Positions 35,300 through 49,435 of a stretch of DNA of 64,000 bases are shown here, one piece after another; position 1 is the stretch's first letter; every line of letters starts with the position of its first letter. The notes below the pieces were generated by a model, which saw nothing but the letters and a program-made list of their open reading frames with translations, searched no databases and was not told where the DNA came from. The translations under genes were made by a program, and so were the position numbers. Origin of the DNA: Sepiola atlantica (lineage: Eukaryota; Mollusca; Cephalopoda; Sepiida; Sepiolidae); NCBI GenBank assembly GCA_963556195.1, contig CAUVYP010000586.1:1054001-1118000 (forward strand), read 5' to 3'.

Positions 35300-38275
35300 T
35301 TAGCGCGTTTTAAAGTTGATATCGCTTTTGTTTATAACTTCCACATTTATTCGAATTGTGCAACGAAACTTTGCACAGATTAGCGGAGTCACATTTCCTA
35401 CTGAAGTACCAAGTTTCATAAGTGCAGCTCTTGTACTGCCGGAGATATGTCGATACAAACTGAATACGCAAACTATACACAAAATTTAGTGCGATTGAAA
35501 GTTAGTATCGCTTTTGTTTATAACTTCACCATTCTTTAGAATTGTGCAACGAAACTTTGCACAGATAAGCGGAGTCACATGCTCAACTGAAGTACCAAGT
35601 TTCAGAAGTGCAGCTCTTTTACTGCCGGAGATATGTCGATACAACCTGAATACGCAAAACATCAACTAAATTTAGCGCGTTTTTAAGTTGATATCGCTTT
35701 TGTTTATAACTTCCACATTTATTCGAATTGTGCAACGAAACTTTGCACAGATTAGCGGAGTCACATTTTCTACTGAAGTACCAAGTTTCAGAAGTGCAGC
35801 TCTTGTACTGCCGGAGATATGTCGATACAAACTGAATACGCAAAACATCAACAAAATTTAGCGCGTTTTAAAGTTGATATCGCTTTTGTTTATAACTTCC
35901 ACATTTATTCGAATTGTGCAACGAAACTTTGCACAGATTAGCGGAGTCACATTTTCTACTGAAGTACCAAGTTTCAGAAGTGCAGCTCTTGTACTGCCGG
36001 AGATATGTCGATACAAACTGAATACGCAAAACATCAACAAAATTTAGCGCGTTTTAAAGTTGATATCGCTTTTGTTTATAACTTCCACATTTATTCGAAT
36101 TGTGCAACAAAACTTTGCAGACAGTCGCGGATAAGCCTTTTCTACTGAAGTACCAAGTTTCAGAAGTGCAGCTCTTGTACTGCCGGAGATATGTCGATAC
36201 AAACTGAATACGCAAAACATCAACAAAATTTAGCGCGTTTTAAAGTTGATATCGCTTTTGTTTATAACTTCCACATTTATTCGAATTGTGCAACGAAACT
36301 TTGCACAGATTAGCGGAGTCACATTTCCTACTGAAGTACCAAGTTTCATAAGTGCAGCTCTTTTACTGCCGGAGATATGTCGATACAAACTGAATACGCA
36401 AACTATCAACAAAATTTAGTGCGATTGAAAGTTAGTATCGCTTTTGTTTATAACTTCACCATTCTGTAGAATTGTGCAACGAAACTTTGCAGAGATAAGC
36501 GGAGTCACATGCTCTACTGAAGTACCAAGTTTCAGAAGTGCAGCTCTTTTACTGCCGGAGATATGTCGATACAAACTGAATACGCAAAACATCAACTAAA
36601 TTTAGCGCGTTTTAAAGTTGATATCGCTTTTGTTTATAACTTCCACATTTATTCGAATTGTGCAACGAAACTTTGCACAGATTAGCGGAGTCACATTTTC
36701 TACTGAAGTACCAAGTTTCAGAAGTGCAGCTCTTGTACTGCCGCAGATATGTCGATACAAACTGAATACGCAAAACATCAACAAAATTTAGCGCGTTTTA
36801 AAGTTGATATCGCTTTTGTTTATAACTTCCACATTTATTCGAATTGTGCAACGAAACTTTGCACAGATTAGCGGAGTCACATTTTCTACTGAAGTACCAA
36901 GTTTCAGAAGTGCAGCTCTTGTACTGCCGGAGATATGTCGATACAAACTGAATACGCAAAACATCAACAAAATTTAGCGCGTTTTAAAGTTGATATCGCT
37001 TTTGTTTATAACTTCCACATTTATTCGAATTGTGCAACGAAACTTTGCAGACAGTCGCGGATAGGCCTTTTCTACTGAAGTACCAAGTTTCAGAAGTGCA
37101 GCTCTTGTACTGCCGGAGATATGTCGATACAAACTGAATACGCAAAACATCAACAAAATTTAGCGCGTTTTAAAGTTGATATCGCTTTTGTTTATAACTT
37201 CCACATTTATTCGAATTGTGCAACGAAACTTTGCACAGATTAGCGGAGTCTTATTTTCTACTGAAGTACCAAGTTTCAGAAGTGCAGCTCTTGTACTGCC
37301 GGAGATACTTCGATACAAACTGAATACGCAAAACATCAACAAAATTTAGCGCGTTTTAAAGTTGATATCGCTTTTGTTTATAACTTCCACATTTATTCGA
37401 ATTGTGCAACGAAACTTTGCACAGATTAGCGGAGTCACATTTTCTACTGAAGTACCAAGTTTCAGAAGTGCAGCTCTTGTACTGCCGGAGATATGTCGAT
37501 ACAAACTGAATACGCAAAACATCAACAAAATTTAGCGCGTTTTAAAGTTGATATCGCTTTTGTTTATAACTTCCACATTTATTCGAATTGTGCAACGAAA
37601 CTTTGCAGACAGTCGCGGATAGGCCTTTTCTACTGAAGTACCAAGTTTCAGAAGTGCAGCTCTTGTACTGCCGGAGATATGTCGATACAAACTGAATACG
37701 CAAAACATCAACTAAATTTAGCGCGTTTTAAAGTTGATATCGCTTTTGTTTATAACTTCCACATTTATTCGAATTGTGCAACGAAACTTTGCACAGATTA
37801 GCGGAGTCACATTTTCTACTGAAGTACCAAGTTTCAGAAGTGCAGCTCTTGTACTGCCGGAGATATGTCGATACAAACTGAATACGCAAAACATCAACAA
37901 AATTTAGCGCGTTTTAAAGTTGATATCGCTTTTGTTTATAACTTCCACATTTATTCGAATTGTGCAACGAAACTTTGCACAGATTAGCGGAGTCACATTT
38001 TCCACTGAAGTACCAAGTTTCAGAAGTGCAGCTCTTGTACTGTCGGAGATATGTCGATACAAACTGAATACGCAAAACATCAACAAAATTTAGCGCGTTT
38101 TAAAGTTGATATCGCTTTTGTTTATAACTTCCACATTTATTCGAATTGTGCAACGAAACTTTGCAGACAGTCGCGGATAGGCCTTTTCTACTGAAGTACC
38201 AAGTTTCAGAAGTGCAGCTCTTGTACTGCCGGAGATATGTCGATACAAACTGAATACGCAAAACATCAACAAAAT
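35300..38275. repeat. 16-monomer (2976-bp) higher-order unit, copy 2
   Basis: It carries all marks of copy 1. The one difference I found by eye is CTCTTTTACTG in the A' at 36230 where copy 1 has CTCTTGTACTG. The duplication is therefore recent. Confidence 0.88.
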
Positions 38276-39391
38276 TTAGCGCGTTTTAAAGTTGATATCG
38301 CTTTTGTTTATAACTTCCACATTTATTCGAATTGTGCAACGAAACTTTGCACAGATTAGCGGAGTCACATTTCCTACTGAAGTACGAAGTTTAATAAGTG
38401 CAGCTCTTGTACTGCCGGAGATATGTCGATACAAACTGAATACGCAAACTATCAACAAAATTTAGTGCGATTGAAAGTTAGTATCGCTTTTGTTTATAAC
38501 TTCACCATTCTTTAGAATTGTGCAACGAAACTTTGCAGAGATAAGCGGAGTCACATGCTCTACTGAAGTACCAAGTTTCAGAAGTGCAGCTCTTTTACTG
38601 CCGGAGATATGTCGATACAAACTGAATACGCAAAACATCAACTAAATTTAGCGCGTTTTAAAGTTGATATCGCTTTTGTTTATAACTTCCACATTTATTC
38701 GAATTGTGCAACGAAACTTTGCACAGATTAGCGGAGTCACATTTTCTACTGAAGTACCAAGTTTCAGAAGTGCAGCTCTTGTACTGCCGGAGATATGTCG
38801 ATACAAACTGAATACGCAAAACATCAACAAAATTTAGCGCGTTTTAAAGTTGATATCGCTTTTGTTTATAACTTCCACATTTATTCGAATTGTGCAACGA
38901 AACTTTGCACAGATTAGCGGAGTCACATTTTCTACTGAAGTACCAAGTTTCAGAAGTGCAGCTCTTGTACTGCCGGAGATATGTCGATACAAACTGAATA
39001 CGCAAAACATCAACAAAATTTAGCGCGTTTTAAAGTTGATATCGCTTTTGTTTATAACTTCCACATTTATTCGAATTGTGCAACGAAACTTTGCAGACAG
39101 TCGCGGATAGGCCTTTTCTACTGAAGTACCAAGTTTCAGAAGTGCAGCTCTTGTACTGCCGGAGATATGTCGATACAAACTGAATACGCAAAACATGAAC
39201 AAAATTTAGCGCGTTTTAAAGTTGATATCGCTTTTGTTTATAACTTCCACATTTATTCGAATTGTGCAACGAAACTTTGCACAGATTAGCGGAGTCTTAT
39301 TTTCTACTGAAGTACCAAGTTTCAGAAGTGCAGCTCTTGTACTGCCGGAGATATGTCGATACAAACTGAATACGCAAAACATCAACTAAAT
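36044..39391. repeat. 18-monomer segment, copy 1 of a 10,044-bp-distant duplication
   Basis: Order B A' C A A B F A B A A'' B A' C A A B F, matching 46088-49435 at +10,044 bp (54 monomers). Both have the rare GTACGAAG in the second A' (38276 and 48320). Confidence 0.7.
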
Positions 39392-40321
39392 TTAGCGCGT
39401 TTTAAAGTTGATATCGCTTTTGTTTATAACTTCCACATTTATTCGAATTGTGCAACGAAACTTTGCACAGATTAGCGGAGTCACATTTTCCACTGAAGTA
39501 CCAAGTTTCAGAAGTGCAGCTCTTGTACTGTCGGAGATATGTCGATACAAACTGAATACGCAAAACATCAACAAAATTTAGCGCGTTTTAAAGTTGATAT
39601 CGCTTTTGTTTATAACTTCCACATTTATTCGAATTGTGCAACGAAACTTTGCAGACAGTCGCGGATAGGCCTTTTCTACTGAAGTACCAAGTTTCAGAAG
39701 TGCAGCTCTTGTACTGCCGGAGATATGTCGATACAAACTGAATACGCAAAACATCAACAAAATTTAGCGCGTTTTAAAGTTGATATCGCTTTTGTTTATA
39801 ACTTCCACATTTATTCGAATTGTGCAACGAAACTTTGCACAGATTAGCGGAGTCACATTTCCTACTGAAGTACCAAGTTTCATAAGTGCAGCTCTTGTAC
39901 TGCCGGAAGTATGTCGATACAAACTGAATACGCAAACTATCAACAAAATTTAGTGCGATTGAAAGTTAGTATCGCTTTTGTTTATAACTTCACCATTCTT
40001 TAGAATTGTGCAACGAAACTTTGCACAGATAAGCGGAGTCACATGCTCTACTGAAGTACCAAGTTTCAGAAGTGCAGCTCTTTTACTGCCGGAGATATGT
40101 CGATACAAACTGAATACGCAAAACTTCAACTAAATTTAGCGCGTTTTGAAGTTGATATCGCTTTTGTTTATAACTTCCACATTTATTCGAATTGTGCAAC
40201 GAAACTTTGCACAGATTAGCGGAGTCACATTTTCTACTGAAGTACCAAGTTTCAGAAGTGCAGCTCTTGTACTGCCGGAGATATGTCGATACAAACTGAA
40301 TACGCAAAACATCAACAAAAT
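39206..40321. repeat. 6-monomer (1116-bp) unit, copy 1
   Basis: Order F A'' B A' C A. The F keeps GATATGTCG and ends CAACTAAAT, and the C has ACTTCAAC, both shared with the next unit. The A' at 39764 has the private CCGGAAGTATG. Confidence 0.8.
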
Positions 40322-41437
40322 TTAGCGCGTTTTAAAGTTGATATCGCTTTTGTTTATAACTTCCACATTTATTCGAATTGTGCAACGAAACTTTGCACAG
40401 ATTAGCGGAGTCTTATTTTCTACTGAAGTACCAAGTTTCAGAAGTGCAGCTCTTGTACTGCCGGAGATATGTCGATACAAACTGAATACGCAAAACATCA
40501 ACTAAATTTAGCGCGTTTTAAAGTTGATATCGCTTTTGTTTATAACTTCCACATTTATTCGAATTGTGCAACGAAACTTTGCACAGATTAGCGGAGTCAC
40601 ATTTTCCACTGAAGTACCAAGTTTCAGAAGTGCAGCTCTTGTACTGTCGGAGATATGTCGATACAAACTGAATACGCAAAACATCAACAAAATTTAGCGC
40701 GTTTTAAAGTTGATATCGCTTTTGTTTATAACTTCCACATTTATTCGAATTGTGCAACGAAACTTTGCAGACAGTCGCGGATAGGCCTTTTCTACTGAAG
40801 TACCAAGTTTCAGAAGTGCAGCTCTTGTACTGCCGGAGATATGTCGATACAAACTGAATACGCAAAACATCAACAAAATTTAGCGCGTTTTAAAGTTGAT
40901 ATCGCTTTTGTTTATAACTTCCACATTTATTCGAATTGTGCAACGAAACTTTGCACAGATTAGCGGAGTCACATTTCCTACTGAAGTACCAAGTTTCATA
41001 AGTGCAGCTCTTGTACTGCCGGAGATATGTCGATACAAACTGAATACGCAAACTATCAACAAAATTTAGTGCGATTGAAAGTTAGTATCGCTTTTGTTTA
41101 TAACTTCACCATTCTTTAGAATTGTGCAACGAAACTTTGCACAGATAAGCGGAGTCACATTCTCTACTGAAGTACCAAGTTTCAGAAGTGCAGCTCTTTT
41201 ACTGCCGGAGATATGTCGATACAAACTGAATACGCAAAACTTCAACTAAATTTAGCGCGTTTTAAAGTTGATATCGCTTTTGTTTATAACTTCCACATTT
41301 ATTCGAATTGTGCAACGAAACTTTGCACAGATTAGCGGAGTCACATTTTCTACTGAAGTACCAAGTTTCAGAAGTGCAGCTCTTGTACTGCCGGAGATAT
41401 GTCGATACAAACTGAATACGCAAAACATCAACAAAAT
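40322..41437. repeat. 6-monomer (1116-bp) unit, copy 2
   Basis: It has the same order and marks as copy 1. The C at 41066 has ACATTCTC where other C copies have ACATGCTC. Confidence 0.8.
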
Positions 41438-42181
41438 TTAGCGCGTTTTAAAGTTGATATCGCTTTTGTTTATAACTTCCACATTTATTCGAATTGTGCA
41501 ACGAAACTTTGCACAGATTAGCGGAGTCACATTTTCTACTGAAGTACCAAGTTTCAGAAGTGCAGCTCTTGTACTGCCGGAGATATGTCGATACAAACTG
41601 AATACGCAAAACATCAACAAAATTTAGCGCGTTTTAAAGTTGATATCGCTTTTGTTTATAACTTCCACATTTATTCGAATTGTGCAACGAAACTTTGCAG
41701 ACAGTCGCGGATAGGCCTTTTCTACTGAAGTACCAAGTTTCAGAAGTGCAGCTCTTGTACTGCCGGAGATATGTCGATACAAACTGAATACGCAAAACAT
41801 CAACAAAATTAAGCGCGTTTTAAAGTTGATATCGCTTTTGTTTATAACTTCCACATTTATTCGAATTGTGCAACGAAACTTTGCACAGATTAGCGGAGTC
41901 TTATTTTCTACTGAAGTACCAAGTTTCAGAAGTGCAGCTCTTGTACTGCCGGAGATATTTCGATACAAACTGAATACGCAAACTATCAACAAAATTTAGT
42001 GCGATTGAAAGTTAGTATCGCTTTTGTTTATAACTTCACCATTCTTTAGAATTGTGCAACGAAACTTTGCACAGATAAGCGGAGTCACATGCTCTACTGA
42101 AGTACCAAGTTTCAGAAGTGCAGCTCTTTTACTGCCGGAGATATGTCGATACAAACTGAATACGCAAAACTTCAACTAAAT
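41252..42181. repeat. 5-monomer (930-bp) unit A-A-B-F-C, copy 1
   Basis: The B-F junction reads AATTAAGCG instead of AATTTAGCG in both this copy and the next, so the usual minus-strand stop is lost and a two-monomer frame of 122 codons results (41624-41992). This shared mark supports duplication. Confidence 0.78.
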
Positions 42182-43111
42182 TTAGCGCGTTTTAAAGTTG
42201 ATATCGCTTTTGTTTATAACTTCCACATTTATTCGAATTGTGCAACGAAACTTTGCACAGATTAGCGGAGTCACATTTTCTACTGAAGTACCAAGTTTCA
42301 GAAGTGCAGCTCTTGTACTGCCGGAGATATGTCGATACAAACTGAATACGCAAAACATCAACAAAATTTAGCGCGTTTTAAAGTTGATATCGCTTTTGTT
42401 TATAACTTCCACATTTATTCGAATTGTGCAACGAAACTTTGCACAGATTAGCGGAGTCACATTTTCTACTGAAGTACCAAGTTTCAGAAGTGCAGCTCTT
42501 GTACTGCCGGAGATATGTCGATACAAACTGAATACGCAAAACATCAACAAAATTTAGCGCGTTTTAAAGTTGATATCGCTTTTGTTTATAACTTCCACAT
42601 TTATTCGAATTGTGCAACGAAACTTTGCAGACAGTCGCGGATAGGCCTTTTCTACTGAAGTACCAAGTTTCAGAAGTGCAGCTCTTGTACTGCCGGAGAT
42701 ATGTCGATACAAACTGAATACGCAAAACATCAACAAAATTAAGCGCGTTTTAAAGTTGATATCGCTTTTGTTTATAACTTCCACATTTATTCGAATTGTG
42801 CAACGAAACTTTGCACAGATAAGCGGAGTCTTATTTTCTACTGAAGTACCAAGTTTCAGAAGTGCAGCTCTTGTACTGCCGGAGATATTTCGATACAAAC
42901 TGAATACGCAAACTATCAACAAAATTTAGTGCGATTTAAAGTTAGTATCGCGATTGTTTATAACTTCACCATTCTTTAGAATTGTGCAACGAAACTTTGC
43001 AGAGATAAGCGGAGTCACATGCTCTACTGAAGTACCAAGTTTCAGAAATGCAGCTCTTTTACTGCCGGAGATATGTCGATACAAACTGAATACGCAAAAC
43101 ATCAACAAAAT
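42182..43111. repeat. 5-monomer (930-bp) unit A-A-B-F-C2, copy 2
   Basis: Same order and the same AATTAAGCG junction (near 42739). The fifth monomer is C2 rather than C, showing that the duplication joined the C2/D/E module here. Confidence 0.75.
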
Positions 43112-44227
43112 TTAGCGCGTTTTAAAGTTGATATCGCTTTTGTTTATAACTTCCACATTTATTCGAATTGTGCAACGAAACTTTGCACAGATTAGCGGAG
43201 TCACATTTTCTACTGAAGTACCAAGTTTCAGAAGTGCAGCTCTTGTACTGCCGGAGATATGTCGATACAAACTGAATACGCAAAATATCAACAAAATTTA
43301 GCGCGTTTTAAAGTTGATATCGCTTTTGTTTATAACTTCCACATTTATTCGAATTGTGCAACGAAACTTTGCACAGATAAGCGGAGTCAAATTTTCTACT
43401 GAAGTACCAAGTTTCAGAAGTGCAGCTCTTGTACTGCCGGAGATATGTCGATACAAACTGAATACGCAAACTATCAACAAAATTTAGTGCGATTTAAAGT
43501 TGATATCGCTTTTGTTTATAACTTCACCATTCTTTTGAATTGTGCAACGAAACTTTGCAGAGATAAGTGGAGTCACATGCTCTACTGAAGTACCAAGTTT
43601 CAGAAGTGCAGCTCTTTTACTGCCGGAGATATGTCGATACAAACTGAATACGCAAAACATCAACAAAATTTAGCGCGTTTTAAAGTGGATATCGCTTTTG
43701 TTTATAACTTCCACATTTATTCGAATTGTGCAACGAAACTTTGCAGACCGTCGCGGAGACACACGTTCTACTGAAGTACCAAGTTTCAGAAGTGCAGCTC
43801 TTGTACTGCCGGAGATATGTCGATACAAACTGAATACGCAAACTATCAACAAAATTTAGTGCGATTTAAAGTTGATATCGCTTTTGTTTATAACTTCACC
43901 ATTCTTTTGAATTGTGCAACGAAACTTTGCAGAGATAAGTGGAGTCACATGCTCTACTGAAGTACCAAGTTTCAGAAGTGCAGCTCTTTTACTGCCGGAG
44001 ATATGTCGATACAAACTGAATACGCAAAACATCAACAAAATTAAGCGCGTTTTAAAGTGGATATCGCTTTTGTTTATAACTTCACCATTCTTTAGAATTG
44101 TGCAACGAAACTTTGCAGACCGTCGCGGAGACACACGTTCTACTGAAGTACCAAGTTTCAGAAGTGCAGCTCTGTTACTGCCGGAGATATGTCGATACAA
44201 ACTGAATACGCAAAACATCAACTAAAT
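42554..44227. repeat. C2/D/E module, copy 2 of 4 (9 monomers)
   Basis: Order B F C2 A A E D E D'. The A between D and E is missing, and the D at 43670 ends CAAACTATCAAC as that A does, so the deletion joined D to the end of the lost A. This is a clear one-monomer deletion by in-register exchange. Confidence 0.82.
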
Positions 44228-46087
44228 TTAGCGCGTTTTAAAGTTGATATCGCTTTTGTTTATAACTTCCACATTTATTCGAATTGTGCAACGAAACTTT
44301 GCACAGATTAGCGGAGTCACATTTTCTACTGAAGTACCAAGTTTCAGAAGTGCAGCTCTTGTACTGCCGGAGATATGTCGATACAAACTGAATACGCAAA
44401 ACATCAACAAAATTTAGCGCGTTTTAAAGTTGATATCGCTTTTGTTTATAACTTCCACATTTATTCGAATTGTGCAACGAAACTTTGCACAGATTAGCGG
44501 AGTCACATTTTCTACTGAAGTACCAAGTTTCAGAAGTGCAGCTCTTGTACTGCCGGAGATATGTCGATACAAACTGAATACGCAAAACATCAACAAAATT
44601 TAGCGCGTTTTAAAGTTGATATCGCTTTTGTTTATAACTTCCACATTTATTCGAATTGTGCAACGAAACTTTGCACAGATTAGCGGAGTCACATTTTCTA
44701 CTGAAGTACCAAGTTTCAGAAGTGCAGCTCTTGTACTGCCGGAGATATGTCGATACAAACTGAATACGCAAAACATCAACAAAATTTAGCGCGTTTTAAA
44801 GTTGATATCGCTTTTGTTTATAACTTCCACATTTATTCGAATTGTGCAACGAAACTTTGCACAGATTAGCGGAGTCACATTTTCTACTGAAGTACCAAGT
44901 TTCAGAAGTGCAGCTCTTGTACTGCCGGAGATATGTCGATACAAACTGAATACGCAAAACATCAACAAAATTTAGCGCGTTTTAAAGTTGATATCGCTTT
45001 TGTTTATAACTTCCACATTTATTCGAATTGTGCAACGAAACTTTGCAGACAGTCGCGGATAGGCCTTTTCTACTGAAGTACCAAGTTTCAGAAGTGCAGC
45101 TCTTGTACTGCCGGAGATATGTCGATACAAACTGAATACGATAAACATCAACAAAATTTAGCGCGTTTTAAAGTTGATATCGCTTTTGTTTATAACTTCC
45201 ACATTTATTCGAATTGTGCAACGAAACTTTGCACAGATTAGCGGAGTCACATTTTCTACTGAAGTACCAAGTTTCAGAAGTGCAGCTCTTGTACTGCCGG
45301 AGATATGTCGATACAAACTGAATACGCAAAACATCAACAAAATTTAGCGCGTTTTAAAGTTGATATCGCTTTTGTTTATAACTTCCACATTTATTCGAAT
45401 TGTGCAACGAAACTTTGCACAGATTAGCGGAGTCACATTTTCTACTGAAGTACCAAGTTTCAGAAGTGCAGCTCTTGTACTGCCGGAGATATGTCGATAC
45501 AAACTGAATACGCAAAACATCAACAAAATTTAGCGCGTTTTAAAGTTGATATCGCTTTTGTTTATAACTTCCACATTTATTCGAATTGTGCAACGAAACT
45601 TTGCAGACAGTCGCAGATAGGCCTTTTCTACTGAAGTACCAAGTTTCAGAAGTGCAGCTCTTGTACTGCCGGAGATATGTCGATACAAACTGAATACGCA
45701 AAACATCAACTAAATTTAGCGCGTTTTAAAGTTGATATCGCTTTTGTTTATAACTTCCACATTTATTCGAATTGTGCAACGAAACTTTGCACAGATTAGC
45801 GGAGTCACATTTTCTACTGAAGTACCAAGTTTCAGAAGTGCGGCTCTTGTACTGCCGGAGATATGTCGATACAAACTGAATACGCAAAACATCAACAAAA
45901 TTTAGCGCGTTTTAAAGTTGATATCGCTTTTGTTTATAACTTCCACATTTATTCGAATTGTGCAACGAAACTTTGCACAGATTAGCGGAGTCACATTTTC
46001 CACTGAAGTACCAAGTTTCAGAAGTGCAGCTCTTGTACTGTCGGAGATATGTCGATACAAACTGAATACGCAAAACATCAACAAAAT

Positions 46088-49000
46088 TTAGCGCGTTTTA
46101 AAGTTGATATCGCTTTTGTTTATAACTTCCACATTTATTCGAATTGTGCAACGAAACTTTGCAGACAGTCGCGGATAGGCCTTTTCTACTGAAGTACCAA
46201 GTTTCAGAAGTGCAGCTCTTGTACTGCCGGAGATATGTCGATACAAACTGAATACGCAAAACATCAACAAAATTTAGCGCGTTTTAAAGTTGATATCGCT
46301 TTTGTTTATAACTTCCACATTTATTCGAATTGTGCAACGAAACTTTGCACAGATTAGCGGAGTCACATTTCCTACTGAAGTACCAAGTTTCATAAGTGCA
46401 GCTCTTGTACTGCCGGAGATATGTCGATACAAACTGAATACGCAAACTATCAACAAAATTTAGTGCGATTGAAAGTTAGTATCGCTTTTGTTTATAACTT
46501 CACCATTCTTTAGAATTGTGCAACGAAACTTTGCAGAGATAAGCGGAGTCACATGCTCTACTGAAGTACCAAGTTTCAGAAGTGCAGCTCTTTTACTGCC
46601 GGAGATATGTCGATACAAACTGAATACGCAAAACATCAACTAAATTTAGCGCGTTTTAAAGTTGATATCGCTTTTGTTTATAACTTCCACATTTATTCGA
46701 ATTGTTCAACGAAACTTTGCACAGATTAGCGGAGTCACATTTTCTACTGAAGTACCAAGTTTCAGAAGTGCAGCTCTTGTACTGCCGGAGATATGTCGAT
46801 ACAAACTGAATACGCAAAACATCAACAAAATTTAGCGCGTTTTAAAGTTGATATCGCTTTTGTTTATAACTTCCACATTTATTCGAATTGTGCAACGAAA
46901 CTTTGCACAGATTAGCGGAGTCACATTTTCTACTGAAGTACCAAGTTTCAGAAGTGCAGCTCTTGTACTGCCGGAGATATGTCGATACAAACTGAATACG
47001 CAAAACATCAACAAAATTTAGCGCGTTTTAAAGTTGATATCGCTTTTGTTTATAACTTTCACATTTATTCGAATTGTGCAACGAAACTTTGCAGACAGTC
47101 GCGGATAGGCCTTTTCTACTGAAGTACCAAGTTTCAGAAGTGCAGCTCTTGTACTGCCGGAGATATGTCGATACAAACTGAATACGCAAAACATCAACAA
47201 AATTTAGCGCGTTTTAAAGTTGATATCGCTTTTGTTTATAACTTCCACATTTATTCGAATTGTGCAACGAAACTTTGCACAGATTAGCGGAGTCTTATTT
47301 TCTACTGAAGTACCAAGTTTCAGAAGTGCAGCTCTTGTACTGCCGGAGATATTTCGATACAAACTGAATACGCAAAACATCAACAAAATTTAGCGCGTTT
47401 TAAAGTTGATATCGCTTTTGTTTATAACTTCCACATTTATTCGAATTGTGCAACGAAACTTTGCACAGATTAGCGGAGTCACATTTTCTACTGAAGTACC
47501 AAGTTTCAGAAGTGCAGCTCTTGTACTGCCGGAGATATGTCGATACAAACTGAATACGCAAAACATCAACAAAATTTAGCGCGTTTTAAAGTTGATATCG
47601 CTTTTGTTTATAACTTCCACATTTATTCGAATTGTGCAACGAAACTTTGCAGACAGTCGCGGATAGGCCTTTTCTACTGAAGTACCAAGTTTCAGAAGTG
47701 CAGCTCTTGTACTGCCGGAGATATGTCGATACAAACTGAATACGGAAAACATCAACTAAATTTAGCGCGTTTTAAAGTTGATATCGCTTTTGTTTATAAC
47801 TTCCACATTTATTCGAATTGTGCAACGAAACTTTGCACAGATTAGCGGAGTCACATTTTCTACTGAAGTACCAAGTTTCAGAAGTGCAGCTCTTGTACTG
47901 CCGGAGATATGTCGATACAAACTGAATACGCAAAACATCAACAAAATTTAGCGCGTTTTAAAGTTGATATCGCTTTTGTTTATAACTTCCACATTTATTC
48001 GAATTGTGCAACGAAACTTTGCACAGATTAGCGGAGTCACATTTTCCACTGAAGTACCAAGTTTCAGAAGTGCAGCTCTTGTACTGTCGGAGATATGTCG
48101 ATACAAACTGAATACGCAAAACATCAACAAAATTTAGCGCGTTTTAAAGTTGATATCGCTTTTGTTTATAACTTCCACATTTATTCGAATTGTGCAACGA
48201 AACTTTGCAGACAGTCGCGGATAGGCCTTTTCTACTAGAGTACCAAGTTTCAGAAGTGCAGCTCTTGTACTGCCGGAGATATGTCGATACAAACTGAATA
48301 CGCAAAACATCAACAAAATTTAGCGCGTTTTAAAGTTGATATCGCTTTTGTTTATAACTTCCACATTTATTCGAATTGTGCAACGAAACTTTGCACAGAT
48401 TAGCGGAGTCACATTTCCTACTGAAGTACGAAGTTTCATAAGTGCAGCTCTTGTACTGCCGGAGATATGTCGATACAAACTGAATACGCAAACTATCAAC
48501 AAAATTTAGTGCGATTGAAAGTTAGTATCGCTTTTGTTTATAACTTCACCATTCTTTAGAATTGTGCAACGAAACTTTGCAGAGATAAGCGGAGTCACAT
48601 GCTCTACTAGAGTACCAAGTTTCAGAAGTGCAGCTCTTTTACTGCCGGAGATATGTCGATACAAACTGAATACGCAAAACATCAACTAAATTTAGCGCGT
48701 TTTAAAGTTGATATCGCTTTTGTTTATAACTTCCACATTTATTCGAATTGTGCAACGAAACTTTGCACAGATTAGCGGAGTCACATTTTCTACTGAAGTA
48801 CCAAGTTTCAGAAGTGCAGCTCTTGTACTGCCGGAGATATGTCGATACAAACTGAATACGCAAAACATCAACAAAATTTAGCGCGTTTTAAAGTTGATAT
48901 CGCTTTTGTTTATAACTTCCACATTTATTCGAATTGTGCAACGAAACTTTGCACAGATTAGCGGAGTCACATTTTCTACTGAAGTACCAAGTTTCAGAAG

Positions 49001-49435
49001 TGCAGCTCTTGTACTGCCGGGGATATGTCGATACAAACTGAATACGCAAAACATCAACAAAATTTAGCGCGTTTTAAAGTTGATATCGCTTTTGTTTATA
49101 ACTTCCACATTTATTCGAATTGTGCAACGAAACTTTGCAGACAGTCGCGGATAGGCCTTTTCTACTGAAGTACCAAGTTTCAGAAGTGCAGCTCTTGTAC
49201 TGCCGGAGATATGTCGATACAAACTGAATACGCAAAACATCAACAAAATTTAGCGCGTTTTAAAGTTGATATCGCTTTTGTTTATAACTTCCACATTTAT
49301 TCGAATTGTGCAACGAAACTTTGCACAGATTAGCGGAGTCTTATTTTCTACTGAAGTACCAAGTTTCAGAAGTGCAGCTCTTGTACTGCCGGAGATATTT
49401 CAATACAAACTGAATACGCAAACTATCAACAAAAT
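46088..49435. repeat. 18-monomer segment, copy 2 of the 10,044-bp-distant duplication
   Basis: It corresponds to 36044-39391. Private changes include ATTGTTCAACG near 46705, ACTTTCACATT near 47057, TACGGAAAAC near 47742, and TACTAGAG in two monomers (48235 and 48606). Confidence 0.7.

Larger units (their letters stand above)
41996..46645. repeat. 25-monomer segment, copy 2 of the 17-kb-distant duplication
   Basis: It matches 24698-29533 minus one A monomer between D and E. Private changes include GATAAACATC near 45140 and TCGCAGATAGG near 45612. Confidence 0.72.
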
